From NCBI GenBank assembly GCA_023819525.1, contig JAMWCT010000002.1, forward strand, positions 1 to 37,179: a DNA stretch of 37,179 nt. Direction: 5' to 3'. The position numbers and the translations under genes were made by a program. This DNA is from Candidatus Omnitrophota bacterium. Its GTDB lineage: Bacteria; Omnitrophota; Gorgyraeia; Duberdicusellales; 4484-171. Below are positions 20,123-28,883 of this stretch, one piece after another. The notes under the pieces are model-generated. The model saw nothing but the letters and a program-made list of their open reading frames with translations. It ran no database searches and was not told where the DNA came from. Every line of letters starts with the position of its first letter. The first letter of the stretch is position 1.

Positions 20123-20195
20123 TGAGCCGCCCGAGAATCGAACTCGGGACACCCGGCTTAAAAGGCCGGTGCTCTACCTACTGAGCTAGCGGCCC
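20123..20195 (-). tRNA. tRNA-Lys(TTT)
   Basis: Acceptor GGGCCGC/GCGGCTC, anticodon arm CCGGC-CTTTTAA-GCCGG, T-arm CCGAG-TTCGATT-CTCGG; no encoded CCA. Confidence 0.95.
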
Positions 20196-20198
20196 AAA

Positions 20199-20759
20199 TT
20201 AAAATTCTTTCAATTCTCTTTCTTTTTCTTGAAGAATTTTATCTATCTGACTTATGTATTTATCGGTAATTTTCTGTAACTCCTCTTCAGCTTTAAAACG
20301 ATCGTCTTCAGAAATCTTTTTTTCTTTTTCTAAATTCTTAATTCTATCTTTTCCATTTTGTCTTACAGTTCTTATAGAAATTTTACCTTCTTCTGCCACT
20401 TTCTTCACTACTTTAGCTAGTTCATTTCTTCTTTCTTCAGACAAAGGTGGAATAATTAATCTAATTATCTTACCATCATTTATAGGGGTAACTCCTAAAT
20501 CTGACTGCAAGATTGCCTTTTCTATCTCTTTTAGAGAAGAAGGATCCCATGGATTTATAACAATCATTCTTGCCTCTGGAACAGTAATTGTAGCAATATC
20601 TTTTAAAAGAGTAGGTGTTCCATAGTAATTTACTTTTATTCCTTCAACAATTTTTGGATTGGCTCTACCTGAACGCAATTCTGAAAATTCTCTTTTTGTT
20701 GCATCTACAGCTTTTTTCATCTCTTCTTCTATTTCATTAAGAATTTGTTTATATAACAT
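20199..20759 (-). CDS. frr: Ribosome recycling factor
   Basis: 186 aa; SGRANPKIVEGIKVNYYGTPTLLKDIA, ERRNELAKVVKK. Confidence 0.98.
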   Translation of the reverse strand: MLYKQILNEIEEEMKKAVDATKREFSELRSGRANPKIVEGIKVNYYGTPTLLKDIATITVPEARMIVINPWDPSSLKEIEKAILQSDLGVTPINDGKIIRLIIPPLSEERRNELAKVVKKVAEEGKISIRTVRQNGKDRIKNLEKEKKISEDDRFKAEEELQKITDKYISQIDKILQEKERELKEF

Positions 20760-20782
20760 AGGGCCCCCTTTTAAAAAATTCT

Positions 20783-21502
20783 CTAACTTATAAGTGTTCC
20801 TATCTCTTTACCTAAAACTATATCACGTAAATTACCTTCCTTCATAAAATTAAATACCCTTATTGGAAGATTGTTTTCTTTGCATAATGTAATAGCAGTT
20901 GTATCCATTATTTCTAAACCTTTATTAATAACATCCATATAAGATAATTTCTTAAATAATTTAGCACTTTTATTTTTTAAAGGATCATCCGAATAAACAC
21001 CATCTACCTTTGTACCTTTAAGTAAAATATCAACTTTAATCTCAATACCTCTTAATGCTGCTGCTGTATCCGTTGTAAAATATGGGTTACCTGTTCCTGC
21101 TACAAATATTACAACTCGTTTTTTTTCCAAATGCCTTATAGCACGACGTCTTATATATGGTTCTGCAATTTGTCGCATCTCAATAGCTGTCAAAACCCTT
21201 GTTGGAACAGAAGTATTCTCAAGGGCATTTTGTAGCGCTAAACCGTTAATAACAGTAGCAAGCATACCCATATAGTCTGCAACCGCTCTATCCATCTCAA
21301 ATTCTTTTGAACGAATTGCACCTCTAAAAATATTACCGCCTCCAACCACCAAAGCAATTTCTGTATTTAATTGAAAAACTTCTTTAAGTTGTTTGGCTAA
21401 ATGTGCACAGATAGCTGCATCAATCCCATGACTATATCTTCCTAAAAATGCTTCACCGCTTAATTTAAGGAGAACTCTTTTATATTTAGGTTTCATACTC
21501 AC
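20783..21502 (-). CDS. pyrH: Uridylate kinase
   Basis: [52 protein letters not shown]. Confidence 0.98.
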   Translation of the reverse strand: MSMKPKYKRVLLKLSGEAFLGRYSHGIDAAICAHLAKQLKEVFQLNTEIALVVGGGNIFRGAIRSKEFEMDRAVADYMGMLATVINGLALQNALENTSVPTRVLTAIEMRQIAEPYIRRRAIRHLEKKRVVIFVAGTGNPYFTTDTAAALRGIEIKVDILLKGTKVDGVYSDDPLKNKSAKLFKKLSYMDVINKGLEIMDTTAITLCKENNLPIRVFNFMKEGNLRDIVLGKEIGTLIS

Positions 21503-22010
21503 CCAAGCAAAAACGGCTAAATCTTTTAATCACAATATTTTCTCCTGTTTGAGCAATAATATTTTGTAAGCATTGCCCAACGGTCATAGTATCATCTTTA
21601 ATAAATACCTGCTCAAGTAAGCAATTTTTTTTTGCATATTCTTCACTATCTGTTATATTAAGTAATATTTCTTGCGGAATCTCTTTCCTTGTTATATATT
21701 TAGGAGAAGCTGCCGCTATATGCATCGCTAAATCTTTGGCAAATTTTTTAAAAACATCAGTATTAGCTACAAAATCAGTCTCGCAATTAAGTTCAACTAA
21801 CGCACCTACATTTCCATTAAAATGCACATAAGATTCAATTCTCCCTTGTAAAGTCAGCCTATCTTTCTTTTTTTCAAATACCTCAGCCCCTCGTTTTTTT
21901 AAAAGTTCTAAGGCTTTATTTAAATCACCTTTTGCTTCCTCCAAAGCTTTTTTACATTCACTCACCCCAACAGATGTTAGCTCTCTTAATTTCTTGATAT
22001 CATTTAGCAT
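21486..22010 (-). CDS. tsf: Elongation factor Ts, short form
   Basis: [32 protein letters not shown]; start moved to ATG 22010 because the ORF-track start (GTG 22022) overlaps the SD AGGAGGTG. Confidence 0.95.
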   Translation of the reverse strand: MLNDIKKLRELTSVGVSECKKALEEAKGDLNKALELLKKRGAEVFEKKKDRLTLQGRIESYVHFNGNVGALVELNCETDFVANTDVFKKFAKDLAMHIAAASPKYITRKEIPQEILLNITDSEEYAKKNCLLEQVFIKDDTMTVGQCLQNIIAQTGENIVIKRFSRFCLGEYET

Positions 22011-22032
22011 AATTAAAAACACCTCCTAATTA

Positions 22033-22872
22033 TTAACTTTTTGTCACTTCTTTTTGCTTTGTGCGTTTCTTTATTTCTTTTTTCTCTTTTTCTATAACAT
22101 CTTCCTCTAACTCTTCATATTTTTCAACATTTGGCTCTTCTTCAACTGTCTCTTGCTTTTTAGGCTTTGCTGCGCCAACTTCTTCTAACTTTTTTATACC
22201 TTCAAGTATTGCATCTACTATCACAGACATTATGTATCTTACAGATTTTATTGCATCGTCATTTCCTGGAATAGGATAATCTATAATTTGCGGATCTCCA
22301 TCTGTATCAATTAAGGCTATAACAGGAATAGATAATCTATTTGCCTCTTTCACACAAGCAATTTCTTTTTTTGGATCAACTACAAAAATAGCATCTGGCA
22401 ATTCCTCTAAGGATTTTATTCCACTATAATTTCTTTCCATTCTTCGCAGTTCCCTATTAAGACGGACAACTGATTTTCTTGACATTTTATCAAATTCGCC
22501 TTTCTCTCTTTTTTCTAAAAGCAAAATGTATTTTTGCACTCTTTTCCTTACTGTTGAAAAATTTGTTAAAAGTCCACCAATCCATCTATCAACCATATAA
22601 GGCATATTGCAACTACTTGCCAACTCTTTAGTTAAATCTTTAAGCTGTTTTTTTGTTGCGACAAAAAGAATCTTTCCGCCTTCTTGAGCAATTTGTCTGA
22701 CAAAATCTTTTGCTTCCTCCAGTTTCTGAGCAGTCTTTTCTAAATCAATAATGTATACATTTTTCTTTTTGCCAAAAATAAATTTCTTCATTTTTGGATT
22801 CCAATGTTTACTTAAATGACCAAAATGCACACCATTCTCTAATAATTCTTTAATTATCTGCGGTAAAGCCAT
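22033..22872 (-). CDS. rpsB: 30S ribosomal protein S2
   Basis: LLENGVHFGHLSKHWNPKMKKFIFG, DRWIGGLLTNFSTVRKR; charged C-terminal tail. Confidence 0.98.
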   Translation of the reverse strand: MALPQIIKELLENGVHFGHLSKHWNPKMKKFIFGKKKNVYIIDLEKTAQKLEEAKDFVRQIAQEGGKILFVATKKQLKDLTKELASSCNMPYMVDRWIGGLLTNFSTVRKRVQKYILLLEKREKGEFDKMSRKSVVRLNRELRRMERNYSGIKSLEELPDAIFVVDPKKEIACVKEANRLSIPVIALIDTDGDPQIIDYPIPGNDDAIKSVRYIMSVIVDAILEGIKKLEEVGAAKPKKQETVEEEPNVEKYEELEEDVIEKEKKEIKKRTKQKEVTKS

Positions 22873-22931
22873 ATCTAAAAACCTCCTATATTTGTGTATT
22901 ATTTTTATCTCTACTTAATTACAAAATCAAA

Positions 22932-22959
22932 AGTATACCACAAATTTTTTCCTTGACAA
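22932..22959 (-). promoter_or_regulatory. Predicted sigma70-type promoter for rpsB-tsf-pyrH-frr-tRNA-Lys
   Basis: Minus strand TTGTCA - 16 nt - TATACT about 60 nt upstream of rpsB; SD-like GGAGG before the ATG. Confidence 0.7.
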
Positions 22960-22982
22960 CAAATTATTAAAATTGTCGTAAA

Positions 22983-24791
22983 CTACATCTCAAATTGTAA
23001 TTGATACAACTTTCTATAAAGTTCATTTTCTTCTAAAAGTTTAGTATGTGTGCCTATCCCGACAATTTTGCCATTCTTTAGCACTACTATTCTATTTGCT
23101 CTTTGAACCGTAGAAAGCCTATGCGCAATTATAATTGCAGTTTTGCCTTCTGTAAGATTAGATAAAGCATTTTTTATAAGTTGTTCTGACTCGCTATCCA
23201 ATTGGCTCGTCGCCTCATCTAAAATTAAAATTGGAGCATTTTTTAAAATTGCTCGCGCAATGGCAATCCTTTGTTTCTCGCCCCCAGATAACCTTACACC
23301 TCTATCACCAATAATCGTATCAAACTTTTTCTCAAGCGAATTAATAAAACCGAAAGCATAAGCTTGTTTTGCGGCATAAATAATTTCAGCTTCAGTTGCT
23401 CCTTCTTTGCCGTAGGCAATATTTTCTCTTATCGTTGCGTTAAAAAGCACCATATCTTGAGAAACAATAGAAAAAAGCGATCGCAATGCATTTAATTTTA
23501 GTTGTCTTATATCTATGTTGTCAATTAAAATTCTACCCTTTTGTGGATCATAAAGACGAGGTAATAAACTAACCAAAGTAGATTTGCCTGCCCCTGAGGG
23601 GCCTACTAAAGCAATTATTTCGCCTTTATTTATAGTTAAATTTATATCTTGTAAAACATATTCTTGTTGGTCATAACTAAACCAAATATTTTTGTAAACT
23701 ATCGTCTCTTTGAAGTCTTTAATATCGTAAGCTTTAATAACTTCTTTTACTTTTGGTTCTTCTTCTAAAATATCATAAATTCTATTTGAGGCAGCTATGG
23801 CTTGTTGATTTATTGCATAAACATTCGAAAGTTTCTTTAAGGGTCTTATAGTAGAAAGTAACGAGGCAATAAATAAACCAAAAACTCCAAAAGAAACCTT
23901 TCCTTCAATTACCTGTCTGCCACCTATTACTAAAATTATAGCAACAGCAATAGCCCCTAAAAATTCAGTTAAAGGAGAAAGAATAATTATTCTTTTTATA
24001 CTCTTCATCATAAACTTATAATATTGTTGATTTATATTTTTAAATCTTTCTAGTTCATAATCTTGGCGGCAGAAAACCTTTACTATATACGCACCTTGAA
24101 TGGTTTCGGTTAAAATAGAAGTTAGATCAGCCATCTTTTTTTGGATTTCAGTAGAAATTTTTTTAATACGTTTCCCTAATCTTATTATTGGATAAAGAAT
24201 TAAAGGAAAAATTATAAATACAGCAAACAATTTCCATGATATATTTATTCCTAAATATATTGCTACAGCCGCAAATATTAGAAGTTGCATAGACTCATAA
24301 ATTAGGTCTGTTAAGGCATATGAAAGTGCATTTGCAATAAAACCAACATCGTTTGTAATGCGTGAAATTAATTCGCCTGTCCTTTTTCTTGCATAAAATT
24401 CTAAAGAAAGTTCTTGAAACTTTTGATAAAGTTTATTCTTCACATCTCTAACAACACCTTGAGCAATTTTGTTCATAAGATAATTTTGAAAAAAGAAAAA
24501 TAAGCCTTTAAGAAAAAATAAAACAAAAACAACAAAAGGTATAAATTTTAACATAGTAATAGGCTCAGTATAATTAAGTTTATCAACTACCCTAGATAAG
24601 ATAGAGGGCAAATTTTTTGGAACAATTATTTTTTTATTAGTAAATAGCCTATCAGTGACAGGAATAATCATACTTAAAGATACGCCATCAAATATCGCAG
24701 AAAAGCACATCAAAAAAGATGCTAAAATAAATAATTTTTTAAATGGCTTTAAAAATCTCAACAATTTAAAATATTCCTTCAAATTCACCAT
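22983..24791 (-). CDS. ABC transporter, fused permease/ATPase (MsbA-like)
   Basis: 602 aa; six-TM N-terminus, Walker A GPSGAGKST, LSGGEKQRIAIARAIL, adjacent to lipid A genes. Confidence 0.93.
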   Translation of the reverse strand: MVNLKEYFKLLRFLKPFKKLFILASFLMCFSAIFDGVSLSMIIPVTDRLFTNKKIIVPKNLPSILSRVVDKLNYTEPITMLKFIPFVVFVLFFLKGLFFFFQNYLMNKIAQGVVRDVKNKLYQKFQELSLEFYARKRTGELISRITNDVGFIANALSYALTDLIYESMQLLIFAAVAIYLGINISWKLFAVFIIFPLILYPIIRLGKRIKKISTEIQKKMADLTSILTETIQGAYIVKVFCRQDYELERFKNINQQYYKFMMKSIKRIIILSPLTEFLGAIAVAIILVIGGRQVIEGKVSFGVFGLFIASLLSTIRPLKKLSNVYAINQQAIAASNRIYDILEEEPKVKEVIKAYDIKDFKETIVYKNIWFSYDQQEYVLQDINLTINKGEIIALVGPSGAGKSTLVSLLPRLYDPQKGRILIDNIDIRQLKLNALRSLFSIVSQDMVLFNATIRENIAYGKEGATEAEIIYAAKQAYAFGFINSLEKKFDTIIGDRGVRLSGGEKQRIAIARAILKNAPILILDEATSQLDSESEQLIKNALSNLTEGKTAIIIAHRLSTVQRANRIVVLKNGKIVGIGTHTKLLEENELYRKLYQLQFEM

Positions 24792-24877
24792 AAAACTTAA
24801 ATCACTAAAAAATTATCATTAATAGTAAATATTACACTATCTTTTGAAAATAAACAAATTTAATTTTATCACAGCAT

Positions 24878-24906
24878 TTGACTTCACTCAAGACATTTGA
24901 TATCAT
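24878..24906 (+). promoter_or_regulatory. Predicted sigma70-type promoter for the Gfo/Idh-lpxB operon, near-leaderless
   Basis: TTGACT - 17 nt - TATCAT; ATG 10 nt after the hexamer; no Shine-Dalgarno. Confidence 0.65.
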
Positions 24907-24915
24907 ACAAGCAGT

Positions 24916-25827
24916 ATGAATATAGGTATAGTTGGCATAGGAAAATTAGGAAGCGTGCATTTGCGTCTTTGTCAAGAACTAGAAGCTATAAAAAAAATTT
25001 ATATTGTAGATATTGATCAAAATAAACTATTATTATATCCACAATTCACAACATTTGGAGATTTTAGAAAACTTTTAGGCAAAGTAAATGCCGTAATTAT
25101 TGCTACCCCCACACCCACTCATTTTAAAATCGCTAAATTTTTTTTAGAAAATAAAATTCCTGTATTTGTAGAAAAACCAATCACACAAAATTTAGAGGAA
25201 GGAAAGAAACTATTAAAGTTAGCAAAAAAAAATAAAACCACACTTTTTGTTGGTCACGTAGAAAGATACAACAATGCATATTTAGCTATAAAACAAATTG
25301 CAAAAAAACCCCTTTTTATAGAATGTCACCGTTTAAGTAGTTATCCAAATCGCTCATTAGATATTAGCGTTGTGTTAGATTTAATGATACATGACCTAGA
25401 TATTATTCTTGATTTGGTAAACGATAAAATCAAAAAAATTGAAGCAAAAGGCGTAAAAGTCCTTTCAAAAACAACTGATATTGCTAATGCAAGATTAACT
25501 TTTAAAGGTGGTTGTGTAGCAAATATTACAGCCTCAAGAATCTCATTAAAAAAAGAAAGAAAGATTAGAATATTTTTGACAAATTGTTATATATCTTTAG
25601 ATTATGCACAACAGGAGGTTCAAATATGTGAAAAAAAGGAAAATCAAATAATAACAAAATCTTTGAACATAAGTAAAGAGGAACCGCTTAAAAAAGAAGT
25701 AATGCATTTTTTAGATATAGTAAAATCTAATAGTTTCAGTTTAGAATTTGTAATTAATGCACTAAATGCACTCAAATTAGCATTAGATATTCAAAAAATT
25801 ATTAGTTATGATAAAGTTCTAAAATAA
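24916..25827 (+). CDS. Gfo/Idh/MocA-family oxidoreductase linked to lipid A genes
   Basis: Rossmann GIVGIGKLGSVHL, VFVEKPI, GHVERYN, VVLDLMIHDLDIIL. Confidence 0.9.
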   Translation: MNIGIVGIGKLGSVHLRLCQELEAIKKIYIVDIDQNKLLLYPQFTTFGDFRKLLGKVNAVIIATPTPTHFKIAKFFLENKIPVFVEKPITQNLEEGKKLLKLAKKNKTTLFVGHVERYNNAYLAIKQIAKKPLFIECHRLSSYPNRSLDISVVLDLMIHDLDIILDLVNDKIKKIEAKGVKVLSKTTDIANARLTFKGGCVANITASRISLKKERKIRIFLTNCYISLDYAQQEVQICEKKENQIITKSLNISKEEPLKKEVMHFLDIVKSNSFSLEFVINALNALKLALDIQKIISYDKVLK

Positions 25828-25830
25828 TTT

Positions 25831-26907
25831 ATGAAAAAAATAGTAATTATAGCTGGGGATTTATCTGGCGATTTATATGGTGGATTATTAAGTAAAAAAA
25901 TAAAAGAAAAATTTAGCAATGTAGAAATATTTTCTCTTGGTGGAATAAATCTCGCTCGACATACAAAACAAATTTTCTGTCTAACTGATTATGCTGTTTC
26001 TGGGATATTTGAAGTAACAAGTAGTCTATATAAATTATATAGCATTTTTAAAGATACAGTAGCATATATAAACAAAATTAAACCGGATTTGGTAATTCCT
26101 GTAGATTTTCCAGATTTTAATTTAAGATTGATTAAAAAATTAAATAAAAAATTTCCTGTATTTTATTATGTAAGTCCACAAGTTTGGGCTTGGAGAAAAA
26201 ACAGGTTAAAACTTATAAAAAAATATATAGATACAATGGTAGTAATTTTTAAATTTGAAGAAGAATTTTATCGCAGCCAAAATGTAAATGTAAAATATTT
26301 TGGTCACCCCCTATTAGAATTGGTTACAAAAACAAATATGAAACCAAAAAAAATAATCTCCTTTATGCCTGGTTCAAGAAAAAATGAAATAAAATTAAAT
26401 CTTCCAATTATTGAAAAAACAAAAATCATACTTGAAAAAAAATTGCCAGATTATTCTTTTAGAATTATCTGCCCCCAAAATATTCCAAAAAATTTCTACA
26501 AAAAATTTTCTACTATGGATGTAACCAACCACTCATATCAGGCTATGGAAGAGTCTACTTTTATAATAACCTCTTCAGGAACAGCCACAGTTGAGATAGC
26601 GCTTTTAGAGGTTCCTTTTATCATTTTTTATAAGTTAAGGTCGCCGACATGGTATATTTTAAAACGATTAGTAAATACAAAATTTATTGGAATGGTTAAT
26701 ATATTAGCGGGTAGAAAAATCATTGAGGAATTTCTACAAAATGACGCAAAACCTTTGAATTTAGCAAATAAAACTATTGAAATAATAAATGATAACTTTA
26801 TGTATAACAAAATAAAAAATGAACTTTCAAAAATAAAAGATATCATTTCTCCTTCTGGCGCAACAGAAAATTTTGCTTCCTTTATTGGGGAGTATTTAAG
26901 ATTGTAA
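25831..26907 (+). CDS. lpxB: Lipid-A-disaccharide synthase
   Basis: AGDLSGDLYGG, VDFPDFNLRL, YYVSPQVWAW, FGHPL, PGSRKNEI, SSGTATVE. Confidence 0.96.
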   Translation: MKKIVIIAGDLSGDLYGGLLSKKIKEKFSNVEIFSLGGINLARHTKQIFCLTDYAVSGIFEVTSSLYKLYSIFKDTVAYINKIKPDLVIPVDFPDFNLRLIKKLNKKFPVFYYVSPQVWAWRKNRLKLIKKYIDTMVVIFKFEEEFYRSQNVNVKYFGHPLLELVTKTNMKPKKIISFMPGSRKNEIKLNLPIIEKTKIILEKKLPDYSFRIICPQNIPKNFYKKFSTMDVTNHSYQAMEESTFIITSSGTATVEIALLEVPFIIFYKLRSPTWYILKRLVNTKFIGMVNILAGRKIIEEFLQNDAKPLNLANKTIEIINDNFMYNKIKNELSKIKDIISPSGATENFASFIGEYLRL

Positions 26908-26917
26908 ATAACTTAAA

Positions 26918-27787
26918 TTAGCTTATAGATTTAGTATAAGATTTTATAAAAAATTTATAGGTTGGAATTTTTAAAAGAAAAAGATAAGGATAATCTAAAA
27001 AAAGTTTTTCAAAAAATGTGCTTCTGTGTGGACCACAAATCCCTCGTTTTGAAGACAAAATAAATTCAATTATCTCTTCAACGTATTTGGAGGACATATT
27101 TTTTAGTAACCGCACTGCATTACTTAAGGAAAGTTTGCTGCGATAAATTATATTAAATGCTTTTTTTATTTCTGCTATTTCTTTACTACCAAAACCTTTT
27201 CTTTTAAGCCCAACTAAATTAAGACCCCAAATTTTTGAATCCCCGACTAAAAGCATAAAAGGCAAAACGTCTTGGTTTACTCTTGATAACCCTCCTATCA
27301 TAGCCAATCTGCCTATCCTGACAAATTGATGCACGACTACATTACCTGAAATAAAAGCATTCTCATTGATTTGGACATGCCCTGCTATGAGTGAGCCGTT
27401 ACAAATTACAACATTGTTTGTAATTTCACAATCATGAGCAATGTGACTGAAAGCCATAAAATAATTATTATTTCCAATAGTTGTAGTTTTATCCGCCAAA
27501 CTGGAGGTATGTATAGTAACATATTCACGAATAACGTTATTATTACCTATAAAAAGTCTGCCTAAATTTTCTTTTATACCTAAAATTTGTGGCATTTGGC
27601 CAATAACAGCACCTGTGCCAATAAAATTATTATCGCCTATAGTGGTATTACCAGCAATATGTGCATAAGGACAAATGGTAACATTTTTTCCTATTCTTAC
27701 ATTTTTTTCTATAACAGCATAAGCGCCAATATTTACGGGTTCTTCTAAAATCGCTTCTTTGTCAATGATTGCTGTTGGATGAATCAT
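26918..27787 (-). CDS. lpxA: Acyl-ACP--UDP-GlcNAc O-acyltransferase (LpxA family)
   Basis: Hexapeptide repeats; FSHIAHDC (catalytic His), NLVGLKRKGFGSKEIAEIKKAF. Confidence 0.93.
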   Translation of the reverse strand: MIHPTAIIDKEAILEEPVNIGAYAVIEKNVRIGKNVTICPYAHIAGNTTIGDNNFIGTGAVIGQMPQILGIKENLGRLFIGNNNVIREYVTIHTSSLADKTTTIGNNNYFMAFSHIAHDCEITNNVVICNGSLIAGHVQINENAFISGNVVVHQFVRIGRLAMIGGLSRVNQDVLPFMLLVGDSKIWGLNLVGLKRKGFGSKEIAEIKKAFNIIYRSKLSLSNAVRLLKNMSSKYVEEIIEFILSSKRGICGPHRSTFFEKLFLDYPYLFLLKIPTYKFFIKSYTKSIS

Positions 27788-27805
27788 AAATTTTTATTTA
27801 TAAAC

Positions 27806-28816
27806 TTATAATCCTATGCCAGAAATTTCAAAACCACAATATCGACATTTGCCTCCAATTGCATTATTTTGTAAAATAAAAAATCCTCTTCTTTCAATTA
27901 AAAGTTTATTGCAAGCAGGACAATATGTATTTTCAAATTCACTATATACATTTCCAATATAAACATAATTTAATCCTGCTTCTTTTCCAATCTGATAAGC
28001 AATTTTTAAAGAAGTAAATTCCGTTGCCTGAATATTAGTAAGTTTATAATCTGGGTGAAAAGCTGATATGTGCCAAGGTAAATTTTTATCCACAGAAACT
28101 AAAAACTCTGCTATTTTTTTAAGTTCCTGCTTGCTATCATTTAAACCAGGGATAAGAAGTGTTGTTACCTCTACCCAAATGTTTAATCTTTTCATCAAAA
28201 TTATATTCTCAAGCACTGGTTTTAATGTTGCCTTACAAATTTTTTTATAAAAATCTTCATTAAAAGATTTTAAATCCACATTTGCAGCATCTAAATACGC
28301 TGATATGTATTCCAGCGAATCTTTGCTTATATAGCCATTTGTAACAAAAGCATTCTTTAGTCCTTTTTGTTTTGCAAGTTTACAACAATCAAAAGCAAAT
28401 TCAAAATAAATCGTTGGCTCAGTATAAGTATAAGAAATACTTGGGCAATTTGCTTTTAAGGCTAAATTTATAATTTCATCTGGTGTAACTAAATTTGTCT
28501 TGATATTCAACTTCTTAGCTTCTTTTTCTTGCGAGATTTCCCAATTTTGACAGAAATCGCAACTAAAATTACACCCTACACAAGCAATCGAAAAACTAAC
28601 TGAACCAACTAAAAAGTGAAAAAAAGGCTTTTTTTCAATAGGGTCAATGTTGGCTGCTACAACTTCTCCATAATTTAAAGAATAAAGACTACCATTTTTA
28701 TTTTGCCTTACCCTACATCTACCAAAATTATCTAAAGCAATCAAGCAGTTATGGTTACATAAAAAACATTTTACTTGTTTCTGTTCTAACTTTTTATAAA
28801 ATAAAGCTTCCTTCAT
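27806..28816 (-). CDS. Radical SAM protein, AmrS-type (AmmeMemoRadiSam family)
   Basis: CNFSCDFCQNWE (CxxxCxxC), SYTYTEPTIYFE, WHISAFHPDYK; C-terminal zinc-ribbon-like CPAC...CRYC. Confidence 0.9.
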   Translation of the reverse strand: MKEALFYKKLEQKQVKCFLCNHNCLIALDNFGRCRVRQNKNGSLYSLNYGEVVAANIDPIEKKPFFHFLVGSVSFSIACVGCNFSCDFCQNWEISQEKEAKKLNIKTNLVTPDEIINLALKANCPSISYTYTEPTIYFEFAFDCCKLAKQKGLKNAFVTNGYISKDSLEYISAYLDAANVDLKSFNEDFYKKICKATLKPVLENIILMKRLNIWVEVTTLLIPGLNDSKQELKKIAEFLVSVDKNLPWHISAFHPDYKLTNIQATEFTSLKIAYQIGKEAGLNYVYIGNVYSEFENTYCPACNKLLIERRGFFILQNNAIGGKCRYCGFEISGIGL

Positions 28817-28832
28817 ATTTACATTAATGAAA

Positions 28833-28860
28833 ATTATATCTTGATTTTTTCTAACTTCAA
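28833..28860 (-). promoter_or_regulatory. Predicted promoter for the AmrS-like gene
   Basis: Minus strand TTGAAG - 16 nt - TATAAT. Confidence 0.6.
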
Positions 28861-28869
28861 TGATAATAT
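28841..28869 (+). promoter_or_regulatory. Predicted promoter for the membrane protein / ParA-CBM48 module
   Basis: TTGATT - 17 nt - TAATAT, overlapping the divergent promoter. Confidence 0.5.
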
Positions 28870-28883
28870 TATAAAGTCAAAAT

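Noticed and set aside
20001-20189. 62-aa plus-strand ORF (PPENRTRDTRLKRPVLYLLS)
   Set aside because: Its C-terminal half is a translation of the antisense of tRNA-Lys and its N-terminal part runs through the hairpin region; classic spurious tRNA ORF.
22954-22977. Inverted repeat GACAA...TTGTC overlapping the rpsB -35 region
   Set aside because: Only 5-bp arms; insufficient to call an operator.
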